A stretch of DNA of 64,000 nucleotides from Thiomicrorhabdus immobilis. GTDB taxonomy: Bacteria > Pseudomonadota > Gammaproteobacteria > Thiomicrospirales > Thiomicrospiraceae. The stretch's first letter is position 1; each line of letters begins with the position of its first letter. This document shows positions 48,177 to 58,570 of this stretch, piece by piece. Position numbers and translations under genes: made by a program. The stretch lies in NCBI RefSeq assembly GCF_021654855.1, contig NZ_AP024202.1, forward strand, positions 930,001-994,000. Direction: 5' to 3'. The notes under the pieces are model-generated. The model was given only the letters and a program-made list of their open reading frames with translations. It was not told the DNA's origin and did no database searches.

Positions 48177-49066
48177 AAACCTTTCAAACCTTATCGCAAA
48201 AGCCAGAGTTTCCCGTTATTGTCTTAGTTATCGCGTCCTTTTTTTGGGGGTTAAGCTGGTTGCCGCTTAAATCTTTAAATCAAATGGGATTTGATGGCCC
48301 TTTACTCATTTTTGCTGCTTATAGCTTGTTGTCGTTAGTCTTTTTGCCGTTATTGATTAAACAGCGTAGTTATCTTAAAAGTCACTTAGCAGCTTGGTTA
48401 ATCATTTTAGTTTTGGGCGGTGGGGCAAACTTCGCGTTTAGCTATGCACTCATCTATGGCGAAATTATCCGTGTCATGGTGCTGTTTTATCTTTTGCCGT
48501 TATGGGGTGTTTTGGGTGGTAAGTTTCTATTAAATGAGCATGTGGATTACAAAGGTTGGATGGCGGCAGGGCTTTCTATTTGTGGTGCGTTTTTGATTGT
48601 TGGTGGCTTTAAAGTCTTTGAGTCGCCACCCACTTGGATTGATGGTATTGCCTTATTATCTGGCTTTTTATTTGCCATGAATAATATTGCATTTCGTGCC
48701 CATCAAGATATTCCAATGGTGCCCAAATTAAGTGCTTTATTTATCGGTACAGCACTACTCTCGGGGCTTCTGTTTTTTGTACAGGGTGCTGAAATGCCAA
48801 ATGATATTTCACTGCCAGCATGGCAATTATTGGTGTTTTATGGCCTGGTTTGGTTGCTGATTTCTAATTATGGTTCGCAGTGGGGAGTGACCCATCTACC
48901 TGCGAGCCGCTCTTCCATTATCATTATTATGGAGTTGGTTGTTGCTGTGATTTCTGCGGTGCTCATTGCGAATGAAACCTTGAGCTTCGTTGAGGGGTTG
49001 GGCGGCGTTCTTATTGTAACCGCAGCGGTTTTAGAGGCTTTTAGAAAAACGAATAAAGACAAATAA
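48170..49066 (+). CDS. EamA/DMT-family transporter
   Basis: 298 residues with ten predicted membrane helices in two five-helix EamA repeats (first FFWGLSWLPLKSL, second beginning near WIDGIALLSGFLFA). Drug/metabolite transporters of this type usually export amino acids or small metabolites. It is the last gene of the plus-strand cassette and overlaps the TIM-barrel gene, so it probably moves a product or substrate of that pathway. Direction and cargo cannot be read from sequence. Confidence 0.88.
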   Translation: MLKTFQTLSQKPEFPVIVLVIASFFWGLSWLPLKSLNQMGFDGPLLIFAAYSLLSLVFLPLLIKQRSYLKSHLAAWLIILVLGGGANFAFSYALIYGEIIRVMVLFYLLPLWGVLGGKFLLNEHVDYKGWMAAGLSICGAFLIVGGFKVFESPPTWIDGIALLSGFLFAMNNIAFRAHQDIPMVPKLSALFIGTALLSGLLFFVQGAEMPNDISLPAWQLLVFYGLVWLLISNYGSQWGVTHLPASRSSIIIIMELVVAVISAVLIANETLSFVEGLGGVLIVTAAVLEAFRKTNKDK

Positions 49067-49080
49067 AAGCGTAAGCTGAA

Positions 49081-49165
49081 ATAACCAGGCCTGGTAAGTT
49101 GTATTGAATGGGTGAATAACCAGGCCTGGTAAGTTGTATTGGATGAGTGAATAACCAGGCCTGAT
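49081..49165. repeat. tandem 35-bp repeat (2.4 copies) carrying ACCAGGCCTGGT between convergent operons
   Basis: Units begin at 49081, 49116 and 49151; each opens ATAACCAGGCCTG and continues TAAGTTGTATTGRATGRGTGA. The first two hold perfect 12-bp palindromes, the third one mismatch (CCAGGCCTGA). Located exactly in the gap where the two nitrogen operons meet. No other terminator is evident there, so it may serve as one. Confidence 0.9.
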
Positions 49166-49175
49166 AAGTTAATAT

Positions 49176-50987
49176 TTAAGACTTGCGTTGTTTCATCCAG
49201 TTACGCCAACCGCCTGTTGCTGAGATATCCGTGGCTCCCTCAATACCATAAGGTTCGCAAATAAAGCCAACCACTTGGCTACCGTCTTCAAGCTCCACTT
49301 TTCCTAAACCCAATGGGGATGGAATCAATGCCAGGAAAGAGCCTAAATGTTCTTTAGGCATTGCCCAAACCTCGACTTCAATGGATTGTCCCTCATTTTC
49401 ATTGGCTTGTTTGACCAGGCCAGGTTTTAAAATTGGGCCACCAGGTAGTTCGAAAAATTGGTATTTAGGCGCAGTTTTGGTGGTTTTTAGGAGTTTTGCA
49501 CCTCGTTCAAGCAATTGTGAATTTAATGGAAAACCAACTAAATGTGCGCCGACTACCGCGAGCGCAATGGATTGTTGGTTTGTAAAGTGAGCAGGATTGC
49601 TCTCTGGAACATCAATAAAACGTGCCCCCGAATTTTCTACAAACTGTTTATGCAATGAGTCGGTCAGTTGCATTAGTTGCCGATCGCTACCTGCGGGTGC
49701 AAAAAATGTCACACCCGTCGGCAGTGTATCTGCTCTAAAACCTGTTGGCATGGCAATGGCGGCGTAATCCAGTAAATTCATGAAGTTGGTGTAAGTACCC
49801 AGTTTGGAGTTTAGACCGATTGGGTCGTTTTGCAGGGCTTCAATGCTGTAAATGGTTGGAGTGGTCGGAGTCATAAAACAATCGATTCCGTGATTTTCCC
49901 AAATGATTTGTGTTGCTCTTTGTGCTTGTTGCAGAGCATAAGCACCTTGATAAGCGTCCACTGCGGAGAGCGATTTTGCGCCGCCAATAATCTTGGCAAC
50001 CGCCGGATCCATTTGATTTTCATGGGTTTCAAAAAAATCTTGAATAGCAAGGTAGCGTTCCGCCACCCATGCGCCACCATAAAGCAGTTTGGCGGTATCC
50101 AACCAGGCCTGGAAAGGGACAGATTTGATTTCATAACCAAGGTTTTTTAAAGTCGATACGCTATGTTCAAAGGCCTTTTGCGCCTCGGAGTCGCCATCGA
50201 AAAACAAACTTTCACGGTCAGGGATACCGATGACGGGTTGGCTTGGCCAAGCAGGAGAGGTCAGCCGATTTTCCGAGCGGCTAAACGCATCCTTTTCATC
50301 AAACTTGGCCGCGACATCAAACACCGAATACGCATCCTGTGCGTTTAAAGCAAACACGCTAACCACATCTTGAGAGCGCACTGCTGGCACAACGCCATGG
50401 GTGCTCAATAAGCCTTTTGAGGGTTTTAGCCCGACCAGATTATTGAAAGCGGCCGGTACCCGACCAGAGCCGGCGGTATCGGTACCTAATGAAAAACTGC
50501 AAAGGTTGAGTGCTAAGGAAACCGCAGAACCTGAACTGGAACCACCTGAAATCATTTCAAAGTCAAACGCGTTATGACAAACTCCATAAGGAGAGCGAGT
50601 TCCTACCAGGCCTGTCGCAAATTGATCCATATTGGCTTTAGCAATGGGAATGGCACCAGCGTCAATCAGTTGTTGGACAACGGTAGCTGATTCGCTTGGC
50701 ACGTAGCTAAACTCTTTACAGGCAGCCGTAGTTGGAATGTTGGCTAAGTCAATATTATCCTTGATGACAAAAGGGATACCCCAAAGAGGCAAGCTGTTGG
50801 GTTCGCTCTGGTCTAATTGACTTAGGTAAGGTTCCAGTTCTGTGGGCGTCAATAAATGAATAAACAGATTGTAGTCTGCATAGCCATGCGCGTTTTGAAT
50901 CAGCTGTTGCACTAAGTTTCTAGGCGTGAGTTCGCCAGAGGCATATTGGTCGTGTAGCGCTGAAAGCGTTAAATTAAATTCTCGCAT
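49176..50987 (-). CDS. atzF: allophanate hydrolase
   Basis: 603 residues: amidase-signature domain with Lys76 in VIKDN, the Ser-rich SGGSSSGSA (148-155) and nucleophile region TDTAGSGRVP (169-178), then the family-specific C-terminal domain (about 460-603, VEVWAMPKEHLGSFLA). It splits allophanate into CO2 and ammonia, the last step after urea or guanidine carboxylation. It begins one base after the carboxylase stop, so the pair is coupled. A perfect palindrome encodes FQAW and a near copy ATGLVGT. Gene name follows the AtzF family and does not imply s-triazine degradation. Confidence 0.92.
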   Translation of the reverse strand: MREFNLTLSALHDQYASGELTPRNLVQQLIQNAHGYADYNLFIHLLTPTELEPYLSQLDQSEPNSLPLWGIPFVIKDNIDLANIPTTAACKEFSYVPSESATVVQQLIDAGAIPIAKANMDQFATGLVGTRSPYGVCHNAFDFEMISGGSSSGSAVSLALNLCSFSLGTDTAGSGRVPAAFNNLVGLKPSKGLLSTHGVVPAVRSQDVVSVFALNAQDAYSVFDVAAKFDEKDAFSRSENRLTSPAWPSQPVIGIPDRESLFFDGDSEAQKAFEHSVSTLKNLGYEIKSVPFQAWLDTAKLLYGGAWVAERYLAIQDFFETHENQMDPAVAKIIGGAKSLSAVDAYQGAYALQQAQRATQIIWENHGIDCFMTPTTPTIYSIEALQNDPIGLNSKLGTYTNFMNLLDYAAIAMPTGFRADTLPTGVTFFAPAGSDRQLMQLTDSLHKQFVENSGARFIDVPESNPAHFTNQQSIALAVVGAHLVGFPLNSQLLERGAKLLKTTKTAPKYQFFELPGGPILKPGLVKQANENEGQSIEVEVWAMPKEHLGSFLALIPSPLGLGKVELEDGSQVVGFICEPYGIEGATDISATGGWRNWMKQRKS

Positions 50988-50988
50988 C

Positions 50989-53900
50989 TTAAATTACCTC
51001 CAGAATCATTAGGGCTTGTCCTGTTTGGATTAAATCACCCTCGTTGACTAGGATCTCGGTGACGGTTCCAGTCGTTTCCGCCGTCACTGGAATCTCTATT
51101 TTCATGGTTTCCAAAATGGCAATGGTGTCACCCTCATTAACGGTATCTCCCGGTTTGACTTGCAGTTTCCAAACACTGCCTGTAATGGGTGAAAGCGCGG
51201 CTTCAAAACCTTCGGGTATTTCTATTGATGCATCACTTTGGATACTGTCTTGTGCGGTTTCAGATTCAAAGTTCGCTAGGCCAGACTCTTCCCAATATAG
51301 GCGTTCGGCTTCAAAAGCACCTTGTTGTTGCTTTTGAAAGGCGTCAATACTGTCGTGGTTCTGTTTCAAGAAATCTTGATAGCTATTTAAAGAAAGTTCG
51401 GTCTCTTCGATTTCAATGTCGAAACGCCCTAAAGGGAAGTCCAAACGCGCTTGCGCGAGTTCTTCTTCAGAAACGGGGTAGTATTGAATTTGGTCAAAGA
51501 AATCCAGTAACCAAGGTTTGCCGTCCTTAAAGTTCTTGGTGATGTGGTAAGGGTTCCACATTTGTATAGTTCGGCCAACAAATTGGTAACCTCCAGGACC
51601 TTCCATGCCGTAAATGCACATATAAGCGCCACCGATTCCCACCGCATTTTCCGGTGTCCAGGTTCTTGCCGGATTGTATTTGGTGGTGACTAGACGATGA
51701 CGTGGGTCAAGCGGTGTTGCAACGGGAGCTCCGAGATAAACGTCTCCTAATCCCATAACCAAATATTTGGCATCAAAGACAATCTTTTTGACCTCTTCGA
51801 TGCTGTCCAGGCCATTTATTCGACGGATAAAATCGATGTTACTCGGACACCAAGGCGCATTAGGGCGCACGGTAGTCATGTATTTTTCAATCGCCAGCTT
51901 GGTGCTTGAATCATCCCAGGAGAGGGGCAAGTGCACAATGCGACTTTTAACGGTTAAGTCTTGTCCTGATGAAATCTCCTCTTCAAGGGAAATGAGCTTT
52001 TCAATCAATTCGGCTTGAGAAATTTGGCGAGGGTCATAATGCACTTGTAATGAGCGGATGCCGGGTGTCAGTTCTCTTAAAAATGACCAGGCCTGGTGGG
52101 TTTGAGATTCTTTGTTTTCCTTCAAGCGTTCAAACAGCACCTGAATACGAAAACGCAACGCTAAATCGAGTTCCATTCTTCCATATTCCACTAAGACATG
52201 GCTGTCACCTGAGCGGCGATATTTGACTCCGAATTCATGATTTTCCGCTGATATCTCATGGGCGATACAAGATTGTTCTGTCGATGATACTAAGAAATCC
52301 AAATCTAGCTCGGTCGGCATTTCAAGTGTTTTTAAAGCGGTTTCATAGTCCTTGAGAGCGGCTTCGGCCGTTTCGATGGAAACGGCTTTAAAACGGACTT
52401 TATCTCCTGGACGCAATTGCCCCATTTTCCACTGCTCAGCTTCTATGATTGTGGCCGGGCAGACAAAGCCGCCTAGACTTGGCCCGTCTTGTGCCAGGAT
52501 AACGGGCATATCCCCCGTGAAATCGATTGCCCCAATCGCATAGGGGTTGTCGTGAATATTGGATGGGTGAAGACCGGCTTCGCCGCCATCTTTACGAGCC
52601 CATTGCGGTTTAGGACCGATTAGACGAATACCGGTACGGCTAGAGTTGTAATGAACTTCCCATTGAGCGGTAAAAAAGCGTTGAATATCATCTTCGGTAA
52701 AGAAGTCGGGGCTACCCTGAGGGCCGTAGATGACCGCAATTTCATATTCATTTGTAAGCTTAGGAATGACTTGATTCGGTAAGGCTTTGAGAATGGAATT
52801 GTCTTGACATTCAGTAAGGCGCAAAACGTCACCAGCACGCAACAAACGGCCGCCGTGTCCACCAAACTTACCTAAAGAGAAGGTGGTTTTGCTCCCCATG
52901 TAGTCGGGTACGTCAAAACCGCCCAATACAGCCAAATAGGCGCGTTGACCAATGCCCTTGATCACTTTGGATTTTAATTGTTGACCTGCTTTTACCTGGA
53001 TAGGTTGCCATTGCGGAATAGGCTGATTATCAAGTGTAGCTTGTATATCCGCGCCGGTAATACAGATGAGGGTGTCGGTATCGAACGTCAAATTGATACC
53101 CGATACGGTCATTTCAATGGTTGCCGCCTCTTCAGGGTTGTGTAAGCAGCGATTGGCTAGGCGGTGGGAGAGCGCGTCCATGGGGCCAGAAGGCGGAACG
53201 CCAATGTCCCAGTAGCCAATTCGACCAGGGTAACTCACTAACATTGAGTGTGTTCCGGGATTGGTGACTTCGACAGTGTTAGGGGTATAGCTGAAGCTAT
53301 TTAAAAACTGGGTATAGAGTTCGGTGCCTTGTTGGAATTCCGGGGCATGGCTGAGCGCTTTAAGGTAAGCTAAGTTGGTTTCAAATCCATCAATGCTTGC
53401 TTGCGCCAGGGCGTTTTGCAACGCTATGACAGCATTTTTCCTATTGTCGGCTTTAACGATGATTTTTGCCATCATCGGGTCATAAAATGAACTGACTTCC
53501 ACCCCGCGATCACACCAGGTATCAACTCGGCAATCCGACGGCATGTTCCAACCTGTTAATTTACCGCTGCTTGGCAGGAAGTTTTTGAAAGGATCTTCTG
53601 CGTAAACTCGCACTTCAATTGAGTGTCCGGAGGCCGATGGGATTTGTTGTGCGCTTAATGGTAGTTTAGGCTTGTAGGCGACTTTGATCATCCATTCGAC
53701 CAAATCGATGCCGCGAACCGATTCGGTAATTCCATGCTCGACTTGAAGGCGTGTATTCACCTCTAAAAAATAATAAGCGTTGCAGTCGGCATCGTAGACG
53801 TATTCAACCGTTCCCGCCGATTTATAGTTGACGACTTTACCCAGAGCCACCGCATGGCTTTCCATCTCGGTGATTTGTTGGCGACTGATGCCGACAGCCG

Positions 53901-54624
53901 GAGTTTCTTCGACTACTTTTTGATTTCGACGTTGTAAAGAGCAGTCACGTTCACCAAAAGAAACCACATTACCTTGGCCATCGCCGAAAATCTGAATTTC
54001 GATATGACGAGCATTGACCACAAATTTTTCCAAAAATAGTCCTGCCTGACCAAACGAGTTTTGGCTTAAACGTTTAACCTGTTCAAAAGCCGCTTCCAAG
54101 TCATCTGGGGTTTCACATTTTTGCATACCGATACCGCCACCTCCTGCGGTACTTTTAAGCATAACAGGGTAACCTATCTTCACAGCTTCTGTTTGGGCGT
54201 GTTCCAATGAGTCTAATAAGCCTGAACCTGGTAGTAGGGGAACACCTGCTTGAATGGCTAAATCCCTTGCGGTGTGTTTTAAGCCAAAGTCACGGATGTG
54301 TTGAGGTTCAGGGCCGATAAAACGGATTCCGGCTGCTTCACAGTCATTGGCAAACCCGGTGTTTTCACTTAAGAATCCATAACCGGGATGGACGGCTTCA
54401 ACCCCGAGTTTTTTCGCTTCAGAGAGAATGAGAGGGACATTCAGGTAGGTTTCAGTAGCCACGTTGCCCGGTAAAAAAATCACTTCATCAGCCTGCTGGA
54501 CATGCAAAGAAGCACGGTCGGCATCAGAGGCCAACACGACAGATTGAATGTTCATCCGTTTAAGCGTGCGGATAATACGAATTGCAATCGCGCCGCGGTT
54601 AGCGATGAGTACTTTGTTAAACAT
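50989..54624 (-). CDS. biotin-dependent urea/guanidine carboxylase
   Basis: 1211 residues: biotin carboxylase domain (1-450, [26 protein letters not shown]), KipA/AHS2 and KipI/AHS1 carboxyltransferase domains (about 465-780 and 800-1090) and a C-terminal biotinyl domain with [10 protein letters not shown] (biotin Lys ~1175). Such enzymes carboxylate urea to allophanate; those encoded with DUF1989 proteins, as here, have been shown to prefer guanidine, giving carboxyguanidine. I cannot assign the selectivity residues with certainty. AAGGA seven bases before the ATG; 123 bp separates it from the DUF1989 gene. A perfect palindrome encodes THQAW. Confidence 0.92.
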   Translation of the reverse strand: MFNKVLIANRGAIAIRIIRTLKRMNIQSVVLASDADRASLHVQQADEVIFLPGNVATETYLNVPLILSEAKKLGVEAVHPGYGFLSENTGFANDCEAAGIRFIGPEPQHIRDFGLKHTARDLAIQAGVPLLPGSGLLDSLEHAQTEAVKIGYPVMLKSTAGGGGIGMQKCETPDDLEAAFEQVKRLSQNSFGQAGLFLEKFVVNARHIEIQIFGDGQGNVVSFGERDCSLQRRNQKVVEETPAVGISRQQITEMESHAVALGKVVNYKSAGTVEYVYDADCNAYYFLEVNTRLQVEHGITESVRGIDLVEWMIKVAYKPKLPLSAQQIPSASGHSIEVRVYAEDPFKNFLPSSGKLTGWNMPSDCRVDTWCDRGVEVSSFYDPMMAKIIVKADNRKNAVIALQNALAQASIDGFETNLAYLKALSHAPEFQQGTELYTQFLNSFSYTPNTVEVTNPGTHSMLVSYPGRIGYWDIGVPPSGPMDALSHRLANRCLHNPEEAATIEMTVSGINLTFDTDTLICITGADIQATLDNQPIPQWQPIQVKAGQQLKSKVIKGIGQRAYLAVLGGFDVPDYMGSKTTFSLGKFGGHGGRLLRAGDVLRLTECQDNSILKALPNQVIPKLTNEYEIAVIYGPQGSPDFFTEDDIQRFFTAQWEVHYNSSRTGIRLIGPKPQWARKDGGEAGLHPSNIHDNPYAIGAIDFTGDMPVILAQDGPSLGGFVCPATIIEAEQWKMGQLRPGDKVRFKAVSIETAEAALKDYETALKTLEMPTELDLDFLVSSTEQSCIAHEISAENHEFGVKYRRSGDSHVLVEYGRMELDLALRFRIQVLFERLKENKESQTHQAWSFLRELTPGIRSLQVHYDPRQISQAELIEKLISLEEEISSGQDLTVKSRIVHLPLSWDDSSTKLAIEKYMTTVRPNAPWCPSNIDFIRRINGLDSIEEVKKIVFDAKYLVMGLGDVYLGAPVATPLDPRHRLVTTKYNPARTWTPENAVGIGGAYMCIYGMEGPGGYQFVGRTIQMWNPYHITKNFKDGKPWLLDFFDQIQYYPVSEEELAQARLDFPLGRFDIEIEETELSLNSYQDFLKQNHDSIDAFQKQQQGAFEAERLYWEESGLANFESETAQDSIQSDASIEIPEGFEAALSPITGSVWKLQVKPGDTVNEGDTIAILETMKIEIPVTAETTGTVTEILVNEGDLIQTGQALMILEVI

Positions 54625-54747
54625 GATTTTTTCCTTTTCAGACCGTTCTGAATCGAGTATGCCAAGCTGGGTCGTCCCACTTGGGGTCTGTAATCACAGA
54701 CAGAATTTCAAATAAGAGTGTTAAGTAAATGAGTATTAATTAAAAGT

Positions 54748-55422
54748 TTATTCCCAGATTATCATCTCAACCGGAGTGGGGTTATAGCCATTGCATGGAT
54801 TGTTGAGCTGTGGGCAATTGGAAACTAAAACCAAGACATCCATGTGGGCTTGCATCTCTACATAACGTCCTGGAGCAGAAATACCATCATCAAAATCCAA
54901 GTGGCCGTCAGGTGAAACCGGCACATTCATAAAGAAGTTGATATTGCTCGATAGGTCGTCTTTGGTTATCGGCTTATCGTGGTTACAGCTACATGCACCT
55001 GATTCTGATGAGGATGTTTTCATTGACCCCAAAGCCATCAAGAAGGAGTCGCGACAAGAGTGCATATGACGTTTTTCAATGGCATATCGCACTGTGTTGC
55101 TCTCTGCGGAGCAAGCACCACCGATGGTGTCATGGCGTCCGCAGGTGTCGTCGATGATGGTTAACATCGGGTTGCATAAGTTGGATTGCAATACACTGCC
55201 AGTCGTTAAATAGATGTTGCCTTGTTCACGAATGGTGTCGGTAGCGGAATAACGTTCAGAGTGGTCATTGGCATTATAGAATAGCGTGTCTACCGCTTGG
55301 TTACCTTCTAAATCGACAATACGGAATTTTTGGCCAGCCTTGACCTCATGCATCCACGGGTCTCCAGCCGCCACCACTTCACGATAGACGATTTTGCTTT
55401 CATCAAATTGTGGTTTAGTCAT
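54748..55422 (-). CDS. DUF1989 urea-amidolyase-associated protein (carboxyguanidine deiminase subunit-like)
   Basis: 224 residues. DUF1989 core [21 protein letters not shown], then [20 protein letters not shown] and a CSCNHDKP motif, with several Cys/His likely binding zinc; C-terminal [12 protein letters not shown]. It is one of the two paralogues (UAAP1/UAAP2) that travel with this carboxylase type and were linked to deimination of carboxyguanidine to allophanate. The start with GGAG upstream is preferred to ATGs at 55437 and 55503; it overlaps the partner gene by eight bases, so the two are coupled. Confidence 0.87.
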   Translation of the reverse strand: MTKPQFDESKIVYREVVAAGDPWMHEVKAGQKFRIVDLEGNQAVDTLFYNANDHSERYSATDTIREQGNIYLTTGSVLQSNLCNPMLTIIDDTCGRHDTIGGACSAESNTVRYAIEKRHMHSCRDSFLMALGSMKTSSSESGACSCNHDKPITKDDLSSNINFFMNVPVSPDGHLDFDDGISAPGRYVEMQAHMDVLVLVSNCPQLNNPCNGYNPTPVEMIIWE

Positions 55423-56158
55423 TTGGGTTTTCTCCATAAAAAACTTTGGTGTTGTAGTAGGCACGTTGGTTTTCCGCCCGGTGTAAACGGCAAGGGTCGT
55501 CATGAGTAACCGGTAACGACTTGTATACGCTTAATTCGATAGGTTGCGGATTATATTCAGGGTTGGTATCCATTGGGTGCTGTGCGGTTGAGAGGCTAAC
55601 GATGCAATCCATCTCAAAGCGCAAATCCACATGGTCGCCGGCTTTGGAGTTGTTGGTAACGAAGGTCATCGAGCCATTGTCTTCCACGCGAACCTTACTG
55701 AACCAATTGATGTTCGGCATGATGTCACTGGCATTCAATCCCCATTTTCCTAACTCATTGATCAAACTGTCGTAACCGTTTTTGAAGTAGTCGTTATGGG
55801 CTTCTTGATAGCTTTTCTGTCCGTATTTTTTCTGTACTATCGTGGCATTTGATAAGCCACCAATCGTGTCGTGCCAGCCGCAGCTATCGGCGATAATGGA
55901 ACACATGACTCGTCCCATGTCGCTAAAACACATGTTTGGTGTGGTTAAAAAAGCGGTTTTTTGTGCTTTTAAGGTATCAGGCATGTTGTAGCGTTCATTT
56001 TTAACCTCAAGGTTGTTGATGAGCATAGCGACATTGGCGTTGCCTTGTAAGTCTGTAAGGCGAAGAACTGTGCCACGGCGAATCACTCCTGACCAGTGCG
56101 CTCCGCCAGGTAGGCTTTCTTGCCAGATTAAACCGTTATATTTGTTAGGATGGGTCAT
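55415..56158 (-). CDS. DUF1989 urea-amidolyase-associated protein, second paralogue
   Basis: 247 residues, paralogous to the next gene: [39 protein letters not shown] and [11 protein letters not shown] align with the same blocks there, but the extra CSCNH motif is absent, so the two subunits are not equivalent. Expected to form the carboxyguanidine deiminase complex together. The ATG chosen has CAGGAGA upstream; the longer frame from 56245 would add 29 unrelated residues and overlap the regulator gene more deeply. It overlaps the regulator by 14 bases. Confidence 0.87.
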   Translation of the reverse strand: MTHPNKYNGLIWQESLPGGAHWSGVIRRGTVLRLTDLQGNANVAMLINNLEVKNERYNMPDTLKAQKTAFLTTPNMCFSDMGRVMCSIIADSCGWHDTIGGLSNATIVQKKYGQKSYQEAHNDYFKNGYDSLINELGKWGLNASDIMPNINWFSKVRVEDNGSMTFVTNNSKAGDHVDLRFEMDCIVSLSTAQHPMDTNPEYNPQPIELSVYKSLPVTHDDPCRLHRAENQRAYYNTKVFYGENPND

Positions 56159-56618
56159 TCGGTTTTCTCCTGAATTGAATCGGTGAGGTGTAAATAGGGG
56201 GGAGTGCCGATTGGGTGAGATAAAGATTGGCGTTTTTAACGCCACGATTGGCCGTCATCTCGTCACTGATCTTTTTCAAATCTTGAGCGGCACCCTGCAT
56301 CAAATTTACTTCTAAAGTATGTTGGTCCATTAGTTGGATTTGAGTGCTGGAAATAATCTCAGCCACATATTGGTGTTTCAACTGAATCAGTCTTTGCTGT
56401 AGCCCTGGTACAGAGTGGTCGTAAACCATGGTTAAGGTACCCGCCATAATCTCGTTGGTATGGTTCTGACTAAATGCCGCGGCTTCTTTACGGATGATAT
56501 CGGCTAATAGGGCTGAACGATTGCTAAAGCCTCGCGCTTGCATTAGATAATCTAGGTCATCTATGACATTTTCTGGTAAAGAGGCACTGGTGCGAATAAG
56601 TTTGTTGTTTTGTGTCAT
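56145..56618 (-). CDS. NikR-fold ribbon-helix-helix regulator lacking most nickel ligands
   Basis: 157 residues. N-terminal ribbon-helix-helix (LIRTSASLPENVIDDLDYLM, RGFSNRSALLADIIRKEA) and an ACT-like C-terminal domain (TLTMVYDHSVPGLQQRL...LEVNLMQGAAQDLKKI) with the order and spacing of NikR. Aligned without gaps to E. coli NikR, the nickel ligands His76, His87, His89, Cys95 fall on His82, Gln93, Gln95, Thr101: three of four are lost, so nickel is probably not the signal. It lies inside the operon between the ABC ATPase and DUF1989 genes and is the natural candidate for the GGTAATAC dyads at both operon promoters. Ligand may be guanidine or a relative (inference). Confidence 0.8.
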   Translation of the reverse strand: MTQNNKLIRTSASLPENVIDDLDYLMQARGFSNRSALLADIIRKEAAAFSQNHTNEIMAGTLTMVYDHSVPGLQQRLIQLKHQYVAEIISSTQIQLMDQHTLEVNLMQGAAQDLKKISDEMTANRGVKNANLYLTQSALPPIYTSPIQFRRKPNDPS

Positions 56619-56619
56619 G

Positions 56620-57531
56620 TTAAAAAATATCCGGTACTTCTGAATTGACTGATACCATGCGAACCATGCTCAGTTTGTCTTCCATGTCCACCTCGGCTTG
56701 TGGCGGGTGAACAATTTTTTCCAAATAGGCTTTCGTCGCTAAAAACTCTGGAGAGAGCAGGGTGTCCTCTTTTCGTGGGCGAGGTAATGGCACACTTAAG
56801 GTTTCCAAAACACGTCCAGGATTGGCTTCCAAAATTAAAATACGGTCGGCAAGGTAGATTGCCTCATCTAAATCGTGGGTGATAAAGAAGATGGTGATGT
56901 CGATGTTCTGCCAGATTTCCAATAGATAACGCTGCATCTTCAAACGGTTTTGCGGGTCTAATGCGGCGAAAGGTTCATCCATTAACAAGATTTTAGGTTG
57001 ATTGGCCAAAGCGCGAATAATCGCTACACGTTGTTTCATTCCGCCAGAAAGTTGGTGCGGGTAGGCGTTGGCAAATTTTTCCAGCCCCACCAAATCAATC
57101 CACTGAAAGGCTTCTGCTTCAGCAGAATTCTTTGACATACCGGATTCGGTTAAGCCAAACATGACGTTCTGTTTGACAGTCATCCATGGAAACAACGAGT
57201 AGCTTTGGAATACCATGCCTCTATCCGGCCCTGGTCCATCAACTAATTTATCCTCAATATGTATCGCCCCCACTTCGTGGGTTTCCAGGCCCGCAATCAA
57301 TCTGGCTAAGGTCGATTTTCCACAACCGGATGGACCAACCACGCAGACAAATTCACGTTTATAAGCGGTGAAGTCGATGGCGTTAAGGACATTGACCTTT
57401 TTACCTTTGTGTTCAAAGGTCTTGTGGAGATCGGATATGGTCAATGCTTTTGGACGCTGCAAGATTCTAGAGTTTCGGTCTTTGATTTCATCAGTGAACC
57501 AATTTGCGAGTGGGTGAATGTTCTTTAACAT
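56620..57531 (-). CDS. ABC transporter ATP-binding protein (nitrate/taurine-type)
   Basis: 303 residues: Walker A VGPSGCGKSTLARL, Q-loop MVFQSYSLFPWM, signature LSGGMKQRVAIIRAL, Walker B ILLMDEPFAALD, H-loop FFITHDLDEAIYLADR. Typical of NrtD/SsuB/TauB-like importers. It energises the permease encoded nine bases upstream, with the binding protein at 44384. The C-terminal extension (VHPPQAEVDMEDKLSMVRM) is seen in carboxylase-linked members. GGAG precedes the ATG. Confidence 0.9.
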   Translation of the reverse strand: MLKNIHPLANWFTDEIKDRNSRILQRPKALTISDLHKTFEHKGKKVNVLNAIDFTAYKREFVCVVGPSGCGKSTLARLIAGLETHEVGAIHIEDKLVDGPGPDRGMVFQSYSLFPWMTVKQNVMFGLTESGMSKNSAEAEAFQWIDLVGLEKFANAYPHQLSGGMKQRVAIIRALANQPKILLMDEPFAALDPQNRLKMQRYLLEIWQNIDITIFFITHDLDEAIYLADRILILEANPGRVLETLSVPLPRPRKEDTLLSPEFLATKAYLEKIVHPPQAEVDMEDKLSMVRMVSVNSEVPDIF

Positions 57532-57540
57532 CTGGTTCTC

Positions 57541-58515
57541 CTATTTGCCTGTATGCCAAGGGAATAATCGTTTGCCGATTTGTGCTAAGACCATGTCGGT
57601 TATCAAGCCGATTAAGCCAATGATAAGGATAGCGGCAAAGACATTATCAAAGTTTTTGTAGCGAGCTTGCTGGGTGATGAACCAAGTGATACCGGAACTT
57701 GTACCGATGAGTTCAGCCACAATCAAATAAGTCCATGCCCAGCCAAGCAGAATGCGCATGTCGCGATACAGGTCGGGCAGTATTCCAGGTAAGACAACTC
57801 GTCTAATCATACGGAAGCCTTTGCAACCTAACGTTAGAGAAGCTTCAATAAGCGCCATATTCAGTTTACGTGTGGTGGTGGCCACAATTAGTACCATTTG
57901 GAAAAAGGTTCCGATGAAGATAATGGTGATTTTAGGGGCATCGTAAATACCCATTATTGCCACGGCCAAGGCTCCAAATGCTGGGGCGGGTAGGTATCTG
58001 AAAAACTCTGTAAAAGGCTCGATTAAATGAGAGGCGGCATTATAGGTTCCGGCTAATATTCCTAAGGGCACGCCGAAAAGCATGGCCCAGAAGAACCCCC
58101 AGGCAATAATTGTAATAGAGTGGGCCAGGCTTTCATGTAACCAGGGTTCGCTATTACGTTTGGGCGGTGTTGTAAAGGCGGTGTATAGAGCGGTTACCAC
58201 TTCATGTGGTGCAGGCAAGTAGACCGGGTTGGATGGTGTTCCTTGCGGCAGGGCTGTGATGTCAATTTGCGGGTTTTCGCTGATTTTCTTGTCAACTTCT
58301 GTTTGAAAGACCTCTTTATCGATTAAAGAACCTTCTTTGAAGTAGCTGACCCCGCCTGATTGAGTGATTTCTACTTGTGGATGCCAAATGAAAGGTACAT
58401 AACTTACCAAACACCAGATGAGTATTGGAATGGCAAAACTCGCCAGAGTCAAAAGGTGTGCTGATTTTTTATCAACTGGTGTTCTTGGTATTGCCCAGTT
58501 TTTGAAGCTGCTCAT
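57541..58515 (-). CDS. ABC transporter permease (nitrate/taurine-type)
   Basis: 324 residues: one N-terminal span (about 22-42), a periplasmic segment of about 70 residues (WHPQVEITQS...PQGTPSNPVYLPAP), then five or six membrane helices with the EAA-like loop EASLTLGCKGFRMIRRVVLPGILPD. This architecture matches the importer associated with urea/guanidine carboxylases. First gene of the minus operon, with a sigma-54-type promoter and operator upstream; its ribosome site is weak. Confidence 0.9.
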   Translation of the reverse strand: MSSFKNWAIPRTPVDKKSAHLLTLASFAIPILIWCLVSYVPFIWHPQVEITQSGGVSYFKEGSLIDKEVFQTEVDKKISENPQIDITALPQGTPSNPVYLPAPHEVVTALYTAFTTPPKRNSEPWLHESLAHSITIIAWGFFWAMLFGVPLGILAGTYNAASHLIEPFTEFFRYLPAPAFGALAVAIMGIYDAPKITIIFIGTFFQMVLIVATTTRKLNMALIEASLTLGCKGFRMIRRVVLPGILPDLYRDMRILLGWAWTYLIVAELIGTSSGITWFITQQARYKNFDNVFAAILIIGLIGLITDMVLAQIGKRLFPWHTGK

Positions 58516-58540
58516 ATAAGTATCGACTCGTTTTAAAATG

Positions 58541-58553
58541 TTAGTATTACTAA
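58541..58553 (-). promoter_or_regulatory. putative operator TTAGTAATACTAA
   Basis: Perfect 13-bp dyad with a single central base, between the sigma-54 element and the permease start. Shares 10 of 13 bases with TTGGTAATACTGG before the binding-protein operon, same orientation relative to the gene. Confidence 0.6.
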
Positions 58554-58570
58554 TTCTTTAAAACGTAATA

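Noticed and set aside
49081-49165. Short CRISPR-like array
   Set aside because: The whole 35-bp unit repeats, with no variable spacers, and no cas genes are present.
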